Shown here piece after piece: positions 26,884-34,837 of a DNA stretch of 64,000 nt (positions are counted from its first letter, which is position 1; each line of letters begins with the position of its first letter). This stretch comes from Nocardia aurantiaca (GTDB lineage: Bacteria > Actinomycetota > Actinomycetes > Mycobacteriales > Mycobacteriaceae). Location: assembly GCF_009708175.1 (NCBI RefSeq), contig NZ_WMBB01000009.1, forward strand, positions 1 to 64,000, read 5' to 3'. Position numbers and translations under genes: made by a program. The notes beneath the pieces were generated by a model. That model searched no databases and was not told the DNA's origin. It was given only the letters and a program-made list of their open reading frames with translations.

Positions 26884-27645
26884 TTACCGCGGGGCCATCC
26901 GGATCGCGCCGTCGAGGCGGATCACCTCACCGTTCAGCATCGGGTTCTCCACGATGTGGCGGACCAGCGCCGCGTACTCGGCGGGGTCGCCCAGGCGCGA
27001 CGGGTGCGGCACCTGCGCGCCGAGGGCGTCGATGGCCTGCTGCGGCAGGGTTGCGAACAGCGGGGTGTGGAACAGGCCCGGCGCAATGGTCATCACGCGG
27101 ATCTTGAACGAGGCAAGGTCGCGGGCGACCGGCAGGGTCAGGCCCACGATGCCGCCCTTGGAGGCGGAGTAGGCGGCCTGGCCGATCTGGCCGTCGAACG
27201 CCGCCACCGAGGCGGTGTTGACGATGACGCCGCGCTCGCCGTCGGCCTCCTCGGTCGCCGAGATGCGCTCGGCGGCCAGGCGGATGACGTTGAACGTTCC
27301 GATGAGGTTAACGTTGATGATCTTGGAGAAGGCATCCAGCGGGAACGCGCCCTGCTTGCCGACCGTCTTGATCGCATTGCCGATTCCCGCGCAGTTCACC
27401 GCGATTCGCAGCGTGCCGAGCTCCTGAGCGGCGTCCAGCGCGGCGGTCACGTCCGCTTCACTGGTCACGTCCCCGGGCGAGAACACCACGCGCTCACCGA
27501 GTTCCTCAGCGATGGCCTTGCCGTCGGATGAGGGAAGGTCGAGGATAACGACCTTCGCGCCGGCCGAGTGCAGTTCCCGCACGGTGGCCAGGCCGAGTCC
27601 CGAGGCGCCGCCGGTCACTACCGCGACGATGTCTGCTGTCTTCAC
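26884..27645 (-). CDS. SDR, 3-hydroxyacyl-CoA dehydrogenase type (HSD10-like)
   Basis: A 253-residue SDR close to type II 3-hydroxyacyl-CoA dehydrogenases. It has TGGASGLGLAT (about 11-21), GDVTSEADV, NCAG, the catalytic Ser in VNTASVAAFDGQIGQAAY and Y-S-A-S-K. The ending NGEVIRLDGAIRM is typical of this group. It likely oxidises 3-hydroxyacyl-CoA with NAD in fatty-acid or sterol side-chain breakdown. GTG start at 27645 with GGAGG seven bases upstream. It is the last ordinary metabolic gene before the secretion cluster and is divergent from it. Confidence 0.85.
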   Translation of the reverse strand: MKTADIVAVVTGGASGLGLATVRELHSAGAKVVILDLPSSDGKAIAEELGERVVFSPGDVTSEADVTAALDAAQELGTLRIAVNCAGIGNAIKTVGKQGAFPLDAFSKIINVNLIGTFNVIRLAAERISATEEADGERGVIVNTASVAAFDGQIGQAAYSASKGGIVGLTLPVARDLASFKIRVMTIAPGLFHTPLFATLPQQAIDALGAQVPHPSRLGDPAEYAALVRHIVENPMLNGEVIRLDGAIRMAPR

Positions 27646-27949
27646 AAAACCTCCAAAATTCTTGGTCTTGTTAATGTAGATTCTGCTCCGTCCACAGGGA
27701 AGACCGCCCCGTCGGCGTGGCGTTCACCCGATGGCGCGAACCCTGCTACTCGCACGCGCGCGCGGATTGCACGGCGTGGCGTCCGGCGCGTCGAGTCGTT
27801 GGAATCCTGTTCATGCGAGAGAATTTCCGATCGGGACCGTTCCGACCGCGGCGCCGACGGCGACGCGATGACGGCGGGCTGCTCAGTACCATCCGAATAC
27901 CGACGACAACACACCGTCAGCCACGACCGACCGCCGAGAGGGTCAGACG
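27646..27949. other. Gap of 304 bases upstream of the secretion cluster
   Basis: Holds the divergent promoters of the SDR and the T4SS-like operon. A lower-GC stretch lies next to the SDR start (about 27650-27690). No attachment site, inverted repeat or tRNA is seen at this edge of the cluster. No clear -35/-10 pair could be assigned to the operon. Confidence 0.4.
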
Positions 27950-28621
27950 ATGCCGAGCGACGTGCCCACAGCGGGAATGTTGAAGTCGTACAAAAAAGTA
28001 TCGCGCTGGTACCCCGCCCTGGACCCCGACGCCCAGGCCTCCACCCTCGAACCGTCCGGCGCCGACGCGGCGTTCGGTGACGAGGCGGGCCCGGCCCGCT
28101 ACCCGCACTACATTCACGAGGCCGAGCCCGAACTCGAGATTCCGCCGCTGCCCGAATCGGTGCTGCGGCGCAACCACTTCGACGGGTCCTGGTCGGACTG
28201 GATGGCCGACCGCGGCGAGAGTGGCTCCTACGCACCGTCGCTGCGCTACCGTGGCGGCGCCGTCGTCGAATTCCCCTCGGAGAGCGGCACATCCGCCGCG
28301 CTGTCCATCGGAAAGCCCGTCGACCGGGCCTCCCAGCTGTGGGAGTCGATCTCCGACACCGCACCCGCGCGCGCCGGGCGCTTCACGGGGTGGCGGTTCT
28401 TCACCCTCGCCTTCCTGATCGTTGCCATTGTCTTGCTAGCCATCGTCGGTGGAGTTGCTCTATATGTGCTGAATTCTCATGACGGCACTGCGCAATCCAT
28501 CGGCACACCCCAGGCGGGGCCCCTTTCCGGCCCGATCGCCGTCGCGGCGGCGTACAACGAAATGACGGCCCCCGCGATCATCGGCGACGATGGACCTGCC
28601 GCGGGCGTTCCGGCCGGATAA
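27950..28621 (+). CDS. T4SS-cluster protein 1: single-span membrane protein, unknown function
   Basis: A 223-residue protein. About 145 polar, acidic residues with several prolines precede one strong membrane helix (about 150-175, FFTLAFLIVAIVLLAIVGGVALYVL); about 48 small, Gly/Ala/Pro-rich residues follow and are probably outside. I do not recognise the family. It is the first gene of thirteen in one direction; the ATPase-like gene follows 16 bases after. Its topology would suit a membrane anchor or scaffold for the apparatus. Confidence 0.6.
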   Translation: MPSDVPTAGMLKSYKKVSRWYPALDPDAQASTLEPSGADAAFGDEAGPARYPHYIHEAEPELEIPPLPESVLRRNHFDGSWSDWMADRGESGSYAPSLRYRGGAVVEFPSESGTSAALSIGKPVDRASQLWESISDTAPARAGRFTGWRFFTLAFLIVAIVLLAIVGGVALYVLNSHDGTAQSIGTPQAGPLSGPIAVAAAYNEMTAPAIIGDDGPAAGVPAG

Positions 28622-28637
28622 GAGGAGAGCGGAGACA

Positions 28638-29513
28638 ATGGATCAGGACTGGAGCCGCTGGCTCGACGAGATGCCCGAAGAGGGTGAATCGCCGGGCCGT
28701 GCCGCGCGTTCCAAGGCTCCGGTGGTGCGCGCGCGCAAGCGCCGCGGCGACTCCGGCGAGGCCGGTCCCGCGCCGCGCCCGATTCTGGTGGTCGGTGGCT
28801 GTGGCGGCGCGGGCACCACGACCACGACCCTCGGCATCGCGGGAGAGATGGGGGCCGCCGGTACCCAAACCGTGGCCGTGGACGGCACTTTCGCCGGCAG
28901 CGATCTCGCCCTTCGGGGCGCTGACGAGCACCTGAGCCCGATCAGCCTGCAGGCCTGGCTCTACGGCCGCGGCGACGACGAGGCCGCGCCGCTCAAGGAA
29001 TGTCTCTCCCGCGCCACCTCCGGAATCGGGCTGTTGTGGCGCGATCCGGCTCCGCTGCGCCGCCGCGCCACCTATCTGACGGTCGCCCGCGAACTTGGCG
29101 AAACCGCGTACACGCCGGTGTACGACGGCGGCAATCCGATCGCCAGCCGCCATCTGCGCCCGCTGCTCGAGGACGGCGATATCGCGCTGGTGCTGTCCAT
29201 TCCGGCGCGCGTGGACGCGGCCAACCGTCTGCGTGTCACCCTGGAGTGGCTCGACGATCAGTTCGGCGGACAGGGCGAGGGGCAGGGCGACGGCATCGTC
29301 GGCGACACCACGATTGTCGTGTCGCATCAGTTGCCGGGCAGCGATTCTCGGATCGCTGAACATTTGCGAGAGCATCTGGACGGCTGGGTCCGCGAGATCG
29401 TCGAGATACCCTATGACCCGCACCTCGCACGCGGAGAGTTGGTGCGGCACAGCAACCTGGCCGCCGAGACACGCCGCGCGTATCGCCGCCTGCTTGCTGG
29501 AGTGGCATCATGA
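28638..29513 (+). CDS. T4SS-cluster protein 2: MinD/ParA-like protein with lysine-free P-loop
   Basis: A 291-residue protein whose fold looks MinD-like: a strand, then a P-loop at about residues 54-65 (GGCGGAGTTTTT), then VDGTFAGSDLALRGA as the switch-like segment. Aligned to the deviant Walker motif KGGxGKTT, both lysines are replaced (Cys and Thr), as in TadZ/CpaE and Ssd-type proteins. It may bind nucleotide weakly or not at all, and could position the secretion machine. ATG at 28638; a 4-base overlap couples it to the next gene. Confidence 0.7.
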   Translation: MDQDWSRWLDEMPEEGESPGRAARSKAPVVRARKRRGDSGEAGPAPRPILVVGGCGGAGTTTTTLGIAGEMGAAGTQTVAVDGTFAGSDLALRGADEHLSPISLQAWLYGRGDDEAAPLKECLSRATSGIGLLWRDPAPLRRRATYLTVARELGETAYTPVYDGGNPIASRHLRPLLEDGDIALVLSIPARVDAANRLRVTLEWLDDQFGGQGEGQGDGIVGDTTIVVSHQLPGSDSRIAEHLREHLDGWVREIVEIPYDPHLARGELVRHSNLAAETRRAYRRLLAGVAS

Positions 29514-30163
29514 CCGCAGCCATGAAGGAACGCCGATCCTCCTCCGAGGCCGCCCTGGCGGCCGGTGTGGTGCCGCCGCCGGAATCCCGCCGCGCACCGA
29601 TCTGGGACCGACCCGTACCCGGCGGTGGTCGAGCGCCTCTGGTGTGGCTGCTCGGCGTGCACGGGGGCGCGGGCGCGACCACGCTGTCGCATGTGCTCGC
29701 GCCGGCGGCGGATTCGTATCGACGCTGGCCAGGGGGATTCGACCGGGAGTCGCCGTTCGTGGTCCTGGTGGCGCGCGAGACCATCGCCGGGCTCACCCGC
29801 GCCCACGATCTGCTGCGCCAGCACCATGCCGGACTGGCCGGTTCGTGTGAGGTGCTGGGCCTGGTCACCGTGGCCGCGCGCCCGGGCCGAATGCCGGCCG
29901 AGATTCGCCGCTACCGCGATGTGGTCGGCTCGCTGGCGGGTCAGGTATGGCAGTTGCCGTGGCATGAGGAATGGACGCTCGTGGAGGCCGATCAGCTGCC
30001 GATCTGGTCGCCCGGCGACCCGGTACCGCAGCAGCGCAAGCGCAAAACCGATCCGCTGGAAGAGATTACGCCGGATGTGCGGGAGCTCGGCGCGGGCATC
30101 GTGGCCGCCGTGCAGGACGCGTTGGACGCCCCCCGGCGCGAGTTCGCCGACCCGCGGGAGTGA
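29510..30163 (+). CDS. T4SS-cluster protein 3: small P-loop-like protein without the lysines
   Basis: A 217-residue protein with a strand LVWLLGV followed by HGGAGATTLSHVLA (about residues 49-62). This matches the ParA/MinD P-loop form but again lacks both lysines. It has VLVARETIAGLTRAHDLLRQHHAG and VLGLVTVAARPGRMPAEI, resembling the central part of such ATPases. I recall a DUF6668-like family with this motif in actinobacterial mobile elements; that label is tentative. ATG overlaps the previous stop, so both P-loop proteins are made in fixed proportion. Confidence 0.65.
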   Translation: MTAAMKERRSSSEAALAAGVVPPPESRRAPIWDRPVPGGGRAPLVWLLGVHGGAGATTLSHVLAPAADSYRRWPGGFDRESPFVVLVARETIAGLTRAHDLLRQHHAGLAGSCEVLGLVTVAARPGRMPAEIRRYRDVVGSLAGQVWQLPWHEEWTLVEADQLPIWSPGDPVPQQRKRKTDPLEEITPDVRELGAGIVAAVQDALDAPRREFADPRE

Positions 30164-30341
30164 TCATGAACGCCGACGGATCATGTTGCGCAGGAAGGAT
30201 TTCCCGGTTGCGAGGACCGGTTCGGTCCCCGGGGAAGAGGGAAGGACAGTTAACCGAAGGAGTTGTCGCCGCCGGTTGGACCGCAGGGCCGATCATCGGC
30301 GAGATTGTTACTAGCAGTTCGCTTTTGGAGAAGGACAGACA
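30164..30341 (+). other. Gap of 178 bases before the pilin-like genes, with a hairpin
   Basis: GGACCG (30214-30219), GTT, CGGTCC (30223-30228) can form a small hairpin without a T-tract. The largest gap inside the cluster may hold a promoter or an mRNA-processing element for separate, stronger expression of the pilin-like genes. GGAGAAGGA precedes the ATG at 30342. Confidence 0.35.
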
Positions 30342-30632
30342 ATGAGCATGCTCCTCGCCGTACATGACGCGTACGGCCAGATCCTCGCCCAGGTCGGGAA
30401 TCCGACCCCCGAGGCGCCGCCCGCGTCGGACAAATTGCTGAAACTGGTTCGGTACTTCACCTGGTTCGTTCTGTTGTCGGGAGTCCTGGGCATCACCTAC
30501 GCCGGCGGACGGTTCGCCTGGGAAAAGTGGACGGGAGGCGGTTTGGAGTCGCCGAAGATGGTGGCGGGGGCCATGATCGGAGGTATCGTCGCCACGAGCG
30601 CGGGCACGATCATGAACGCAGTGATCACCTAA
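30342..30632 (+). CDS. T4SS-cluster protein 4: VirB2/TrbC-like pilin candidate
   Basis: A 96-residue protein with two membrane helices (about 36-56 and 73-94) joined by a short loop rich in Gly and Lys (GGRFAWEKWTGGG). This topology and size match VirB2/TrbC pilins and Gram-positive counterparts. No clear signal peptide is present. The second helix has the Gly/Ala-rich pattern MVAGAMIGGIVATSAGTIM. It ends by overlapping the ATG of the next, similar gene, so a pair of small subunits is produced. Confidence 0.6.
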   Translation: MSMLLAVHDAYGQILAQVGNPTPEAPPASDKLLKLVRYFTWFVLLSGVLGITYAGGRFAWEKWTGGGLESPKMVAGAMIGGIVATSAGTIMNAVIT

Positions 30633-30937
30633 TGTCCGCCGCGCTGGTGCCACAGGCGATGGCTGCTGTACTGACCGACGACACAGCCGTCGTGCTGGCC
30701 TACAAGCAGATGCCGTCGGATGTGATCCGGCCGATCATGCAGCTCATCGACTGGCTGTTGTGGTGCGTGCTGCTGTTCTGCCTGGCCTGGATGATCCTGG
30801 CCGCGGGTCGGCTCTGGTACGCCTTCCGCGACGATCTGGCCGCCAACGACGCGACGCACGGGGTGGTGATGAGCCTGCTGGGCGCGATCATGGCGACCTC
30901 GGCCAGCGGCATCGCGCTGGCCCTGCTGCCGACCTGA
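30632..30937 (+). CDS. T4SS-cluster protein 5: second two-helix pilin-like membrane protein
   Basis: A 101-residue protein with the same plan as the preceding one: two helices (about 36-60 and 78-98), a short basic loop (AGRLWYAFRDDL) and a Gly/Ala-rich second helix (VVMSLLGAIMATSASGIALAL). The two share the ATSA-x-G motif in helix 2, suggesting ancient duplication. The ATG at 30632 overlaps the stop of the first gene by one base. It may be a minor pilin or a small channel subunit. Confidence 0.58.
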   Translation: MSAALVPQAMAAVLTDDTAVVLAYKQMPSDVIRPIMQLIDWLLWCVLLFCLAWMILAAGRLWYAFRDDLAANDATHGVVMSLLGAIMATSASGIALALLPT

Positions 30938-30988
30938 GGACACGGACACTGAATTGTCCACTGGCACAAACACTTCGGAGGCCACACA

Positions 30989-31813
30989 ATGAGCGAGAAG
31001 GAGTCGCCCGAGCGCGACCGCGTCTCGTTCGGCGTCATTGCCTCGGCCGCGCTGGTCGCGGTCATCCTCATCGCCGGCCTGGTGGTCTACTTCGGGCACG
31101 GCGACAACAAGCCGAGCGCGAAGAACGACGGCACCGTGCCGTCGACCTCCGACACCGGCGCCACCGGATTCGCCTCACCCGAGGTGGATCTGTTCGGCCG
31201 CCGCGTCGACGTCCCCAACAACTCGGCGGGCCAGCCGCTGCCACAGGACCCGTCCAAGCAGCGCAAGGCCTCCGACGCCGACTGGCTCACCGCCGCCCCC
31301 CTGGGCACCACCGATCCCCACGGGTGGCAGCGGGTCTACGGCGCGTCGGTTCCCTTCTCCACCTCCGACGGTCCGGCTCGCCTGGAAAACGGCCTGGCCG
31401 TTGGTTATTCGCACACCCCGCAGGGCGCGGCGCTGGCCGCGGCCCAGATCACCTATCGGCTCAACGCCCGCCCGGCCGACCGGGAGCTGTACGTGCGGCA
31501 GGTACGCGTGCCCGCCGACCAGCTCACCGCCTACGACCAGGCGCTGGCCGACCAGCGGCTGCCGAAACAGCAGCCGGAGAAGGTGACCCGCTATCTGGTG
31601 GCCCCCGACGGCTTCCAGATCGAGAACTACGCCGACGACATGGCCATCGTGCGGCTGGCCGCGCGCGGACCGGTGGTCGACAACCGGCAGCTGTGGGCGG
31701 CGGTGCGCCTGATCATGGTCTGGGATGCCGGCGATTGGCGGCTCAAACCCTCGACCTCCAAGACCGCGCAGACCGTATACGTGGATTCCCTTGCGGGGTG
31801 GACCCGATGGTGA
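30989..31813 (+). CDS. T4SS-cluster protein 6: single-span protein with extracytoplasmic domain (VirB8-like candidate)
   Basis: A 274-residue protein. One helix (about 14-35, VIASAALVAVILIAGLVVYF) is followed by a polar linker (about 36-85) and a compact domain of about 180 residues containing GWQRVYGASVPFSTSDGPAR and QGAALAAAQITYRL. N-in topology with a large outer domain is what VirB8/TcpC-type assembly factors show, but no fold match can be confirmed by eye. ATG at 30989 with GGAGG upstream. It lies between the pilin-like genes and the VirB6-like gene, a usual place for such a factor. Confidence 0.55.
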   Translation: MSEKESPERDRVSFGVIASAALVAVILIAGLVVYFGHGDNKPSAKNDGTVPSTSDTGATGFASPEVDLFGRRVDVPNNSAGQPLPQDPSKQRKASDADWLTAAPLGTTDPHGWQRVYGASVPFSTSDGPARLENGLAVGYSHTPQGAALAAAQITYRLNARPADRELYVRQVRVPADQLTAYDQALADQRLPKQQPEKVTRYLVAPDGFQIENYADDMAIVRLAARGPVVDNRQLWAAVRLIMVWDAGDWRLKPSTSKTAQTVYVDSLAGWTRW

Positions 31814-31865
31814 CAACCGAAAATTCCGAACACATGGCATCGCGACCCATCGAGAGGTGGACCAC

Positions 31866-33344
31866 ATGCTGAGACGGCTATTCACGATCCTTGCGGTCGT
31901 ATTCACCGTCATGATCGCGACTCCGACGGTGGCCTACGGCCAGACCTACGGTTTCGATCAGGCCTGCAATGAATTACACGACTCGCTCGACGGTCTCGGC
32001 GTGCCCGGCATCTCGCTCGGCGATGCGGCCTCGGCCGCGTGCAAGGCGGGCAATGTCGCCACCCACCCGACCGATGCCGCCGCCGCCGTGCGGGACAAGG
32101 CGTGGGACTCCACCTTCGGCAAAGTGGTGGACTCCCTGATGAACGGTCTGGGCGAGGCCTTGATCCTGGCGTTGACGTTCTGGATGAAGATCCCGAACGA
32201 ACGCGTCAGTGACGCGGGCGCGCTCTTCACCAAGATCAACGACTACACCTATCAGGTGCAGATCCTGCTATTGATGGCGTCGGTAATCATCTCCGGCCTG
32301 AAGCTGGCACAGGCCAGACGAGGAGCCGCGGTCAGTGAGGCCACGGAATCGTTCTGGATGTTCGCGCGGGTGGTGTTCAGCTCTTGGATGCTGGGCGCGG
32401 TGATCGTGGCCGCCACCCAGGCCTCGGACAAGTTCTCCGAGTGGATCATCAACGACTCCACCGGCGGCAATGCCAAGAACATCGCCGAGCTGATGGTGAA
32501 AACCTCGAAGCTGCAGGCGTTCTCGCCGGGACTGGTGCTGATCATCGCCATCGTCGGCCTGCTCGGGGCGCTGGCCCAGATCGTGCTCGCCATCGTCCGC
32601 CAGGGTCTACTGGTGGTGGCCGCGGGCGTGCTGCCGCTGGCCGCGGCCGCGTCCGGCACGCAGATCGGGCGTACATCCTACTCGAAGCTGCTGGGTTGGA
32701 TCATCGCGTTCATGCTCTATAAGCCGGTGGCGGCGATCGTCTACATGATCGCGTTCACCACCGCGGGCAGTACCGATGACCTGACCGGCACCGTGAACCT
32801 GCCCGACGCCGACGAGGCCCAGCGCATGCTGGTCGCCATCGTGTTGCTGTGCACGGTCGCCTTCGTGCTGCCCGCGCTCATGCGCCTGGTCACACCGGCG
32901 GTCGCCATTGTCGGTTCCGGCGGTTCGGGTTTGGCCGCCACCACCGGCACCCTGGTCGGTATCGCCGCGCTCGGTGCGGTGGGCTCGCGCGCGGTCGCCC
33001 CGCGCGGTGCCGCCGGACCCGGCGCTGCCGGATTTGTCGGACCCGGTCGCGGTGGACGGCCCGGCCGTCCCGGTCCCGGCGGACCGGGGGGCGGCGGCGC
33101 GCCGCGCCCGACACCCCCGCCACGCCCGGCCGGTGGCGGCGGCGGGGCTCCCGCCGCGAGTCCTGCCGCCCAAGGCGGTGGCGGCGCAGTACCGTCAGGC
33201 GCGTCCCGCGTCGCCAACCGGGTCGCGCAGGTGCGCGCGGCGACCGCGTCGCTGGGCAAGGCCGAGGCCACCGCGGGCGACCTGGCCGGTGATACCTGGG
33301 CCAACCGTTCACCCGACCTCGGCAGGAGCACCATTCCGCGATGA
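31866..33344 (+). CDS. T4SS-cluster protein 7: VirB6/TrbL-like polytopic membrane protein
   Basis: About 492 residues. An N-terminal signal-like helix (1-25, ending TVAYGQ) precedes an outer segment with two cysteines, then about six membrane helices (about 95-380), and a Gly/Pro/Ala-rich cytoplasmic tail (about 385-470). The helix pattern and the ARRGAAVSEATESFW cytoplasmic loop resemble VirB6/TrbL channel subunits of Gram-positive elements. ATG at 31866 follows GAGAGG. It overlaps the next gene by four bases (ATGA). Confidence 0.75.
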   Translation: MLRRLFTILAVVFTVMIATPTVAYGQTYGFDQACNELHDSLDGLGVPGISLGDAASAACKAGNVATHPTDAAAAVRDKAWDSTFGKVVDSLMNGLGEALILALTFWMKIPNERVSDAGALFTKINDYTYQVQILLLMASVIISGLKLAQARRGAAVSEATESFWMFARVVFSSWMLGAVIVAATQASDKFSEWIINDSTGGNAKNIAELMVKTSKLQAFSPGLVLIIAIVGLLGALAQIVLAIVRQGLLVVAAGVLPLAAAASGTQIGRTSYSKLLGWIIAFMLYKPVAAIVYMIAFTTAGSTDDLTGTVNLPDADEAQRMLVAIVLLCTVAFVLPALMRLVTPAVAIVGSGGSGLAATTGTLVGIAALGAVGSRAVAPRGAAGPGAAGFVGPGRGGRPGRPGPGGPGGGGAPRPTPPPRPAGGGGGAPAASPAAQGGGGAVPSGASRVANRVAQVRAATASLGKAEATAGDLAGDTWANRSPDLGRSTIPR

Positions 33345-34831
33345 CGATGACCGACACCTACGAGCGCCGCTCGTACGGACTGTGGCAGAAGCCCCGCAGC
33401 GCCGGCCTTTTCGGCCTGCGCTGGGGTGAGACTGTGGTCGGTTTCGCCGTCGTGATCACCGCGCTGCTGACGGCGCTGGCAGCCGGGCCGAAACCGGCCG
33501 CCGTGGTGGCGGGCATCGGCACGGTCGTGATGGTTCCACTGGTGTGGCGGACGGGGGGCCGCTCCGGCTACGAGAACGGATTGATGATGTTCCATTGGTT
33601 GCGCGGCCGTTCCAAGGGTGAGCACGTGTACCGGGGCGGGCGCTTCTCCCGGATTCCGGGCGGGGTCACCCGCCTGCCCGGGCTGATGGCCCCGTCGCGG
33701 CTCTATGAGGGCATCGACGCCGGCGGTTACAGCTTCGGCATGATCCACCTACCGCAATTCGCCCAGTACACCGTGGTTCTGCGCGCCTGGCCGCAGGGCC
33801 ACGAGGCCGTCGACCAGCCGGTCATCGACCGCTGGGTGGGCGCGTGGGGCGCGTTCCTCGCCTCGTTGGGCCAGACCTCCGACATCGTGGCCGTGGTGCC
33901 GGTCATCGATACCGTGCCCGAGACCGGAAACCGTTTGCTCACCGAGGTTTCCACCATTACCCGGCCAGAGGCCCCCGACCTCGCACAGCAGGTCATGTAC
34001 GAGCTGGCCACCGAGCTGCCGCAGGAGCGCGTGCAGCTGCTGCCGCGGGTGGCCATCACCTTCAAGGCCACCACCGCCGAGCGCCGCAAGAATCCGGCCG
34101 AGGAGGCGGTCGAGATCGGCCGCCGCCTGCCCGGTATCTGCGCGGCTCTGGCGGAGGCCGGCGTCCGCGCCCAGCCCATGGCCGCCGACGAGATCATCTC
34201 CTTCATCCGCCGCAGCTACGACCCGGCCTCGCAAGCCGACCTCGAGGTGGCCGCGGGCGAACCCGGTGGGCACGGCCTGGATTGGGCCGACGCGGGTCCG
34301 GTGTCGCACGAGGAGCGTTGGGACCACTTCATTCACGACGGCGGCCGCTCCGTGACCTGGGAGATGGACACCGCCCCCGAGGGCGCGGTCGACGAGAGGG
34401 TGCTGCAGCGGCTGCTGGCCCCGAATCCGGAGGTGCCGCGCAAGCGCATCACCATCGTCTACCGCCCGCACTCGGCCGGCGACGCCGCCCAGATCGTGGA
34501 CGATGACTACAAGAACGCCTTGGTGGCACAGCAATCCGAGCGCGGCGTCGTGTCGGCCGCCGCCACCCTGCGTGTCGGCGCCACCCAGCAGGCCCGCGAG
34601 GAGCAGGCCCGCGGCCATGGCGTCACCCGCTTCGGTGCCCTGGTCACCATCACCGAACCCCTGCGCGGCGATCTGCCGCGTATCGAGGCCATCACCCGCG
34701 ACCTGTCCACCCAGGCCCGCCTCAAGATCCGCCGCTGCTACCGCTACCAGGCGGCGGCGTTCGCAGCCTCCCTCGGCTGCGGGGTGATCCTCCCCGAACA
34801 CGCCACCGTCCCGAAAGCGCTTGCGGGGTAA
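33341..34831 (+). CDS. T4SS-cluster protein 8: SCO6880-family protein
   Basis: A 496-residue member of the SCO6880 family, known from conjugative regions of Streptomyces and relatives. It begins with YGLWQKPRSAGLFGLRWGET, then two membrane helices (about 28-47 and 50-67), then a long soluble domain. The short pair of N-terminal helices resembles VirB3/PrgI, and the rest may correspond to the VirB4-interacting part, but there is no Walker motif. It is probably an inner-membrane core subunit. ATG at 33341 overlaps the previous stop; the VirB4-like gene starts six bases after this one. Confidence 0.8.
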   Translation: MTMTDTYERRSYGLWQKPRSAGLFGLRWGETVVGFAVVITALLTALAAGPKPAAVVAGIGTVVMVPLVWRTGGRSGYENGLMMFHWLRGRSKGEHVYRGGRFSRIPGGVTRLPGLMAPSRLYEGIDAGGYSFGMIHLPQFAQYTVVLRAWPQGHEAVDQPVIDRWVGAWGAFLASLGQTSDIVAVVPVIDTVPETGNRLLTEVSTITRPEAPDLAQQVMYELATELPQERVQLLPRVAITFKATTAERRKNPAEEAVEIGRRLPGICAALAEAGVRAQPMAADEIISFIRRSYDPASQADLEVAAGEPGGHGLDWADAGPVSHEERWDHFIHDGGRSVTWEMDTAPEGAVDERVLQRLLAPNPEVPRKRITIVYRPHSAGDAAQIVDDDYKNALVAQQSERGVVSAAATLRVGATQQAREEQARGHGVTRFGALVTITEPLRGDLPRIEAITRDLSTQARLKIRRCYRYQAAAFAASLGCGVILPEHATVPKALAG

Positions 34832-34837
34832 TCCACC

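Noticed and set aside
27600..27720. KstR2-type site upstream of the HSD10-like SDR
   Set aside because: CAAG-x-x-CAAG is a direct, not inverted, arrangement and does not fit the consensus.
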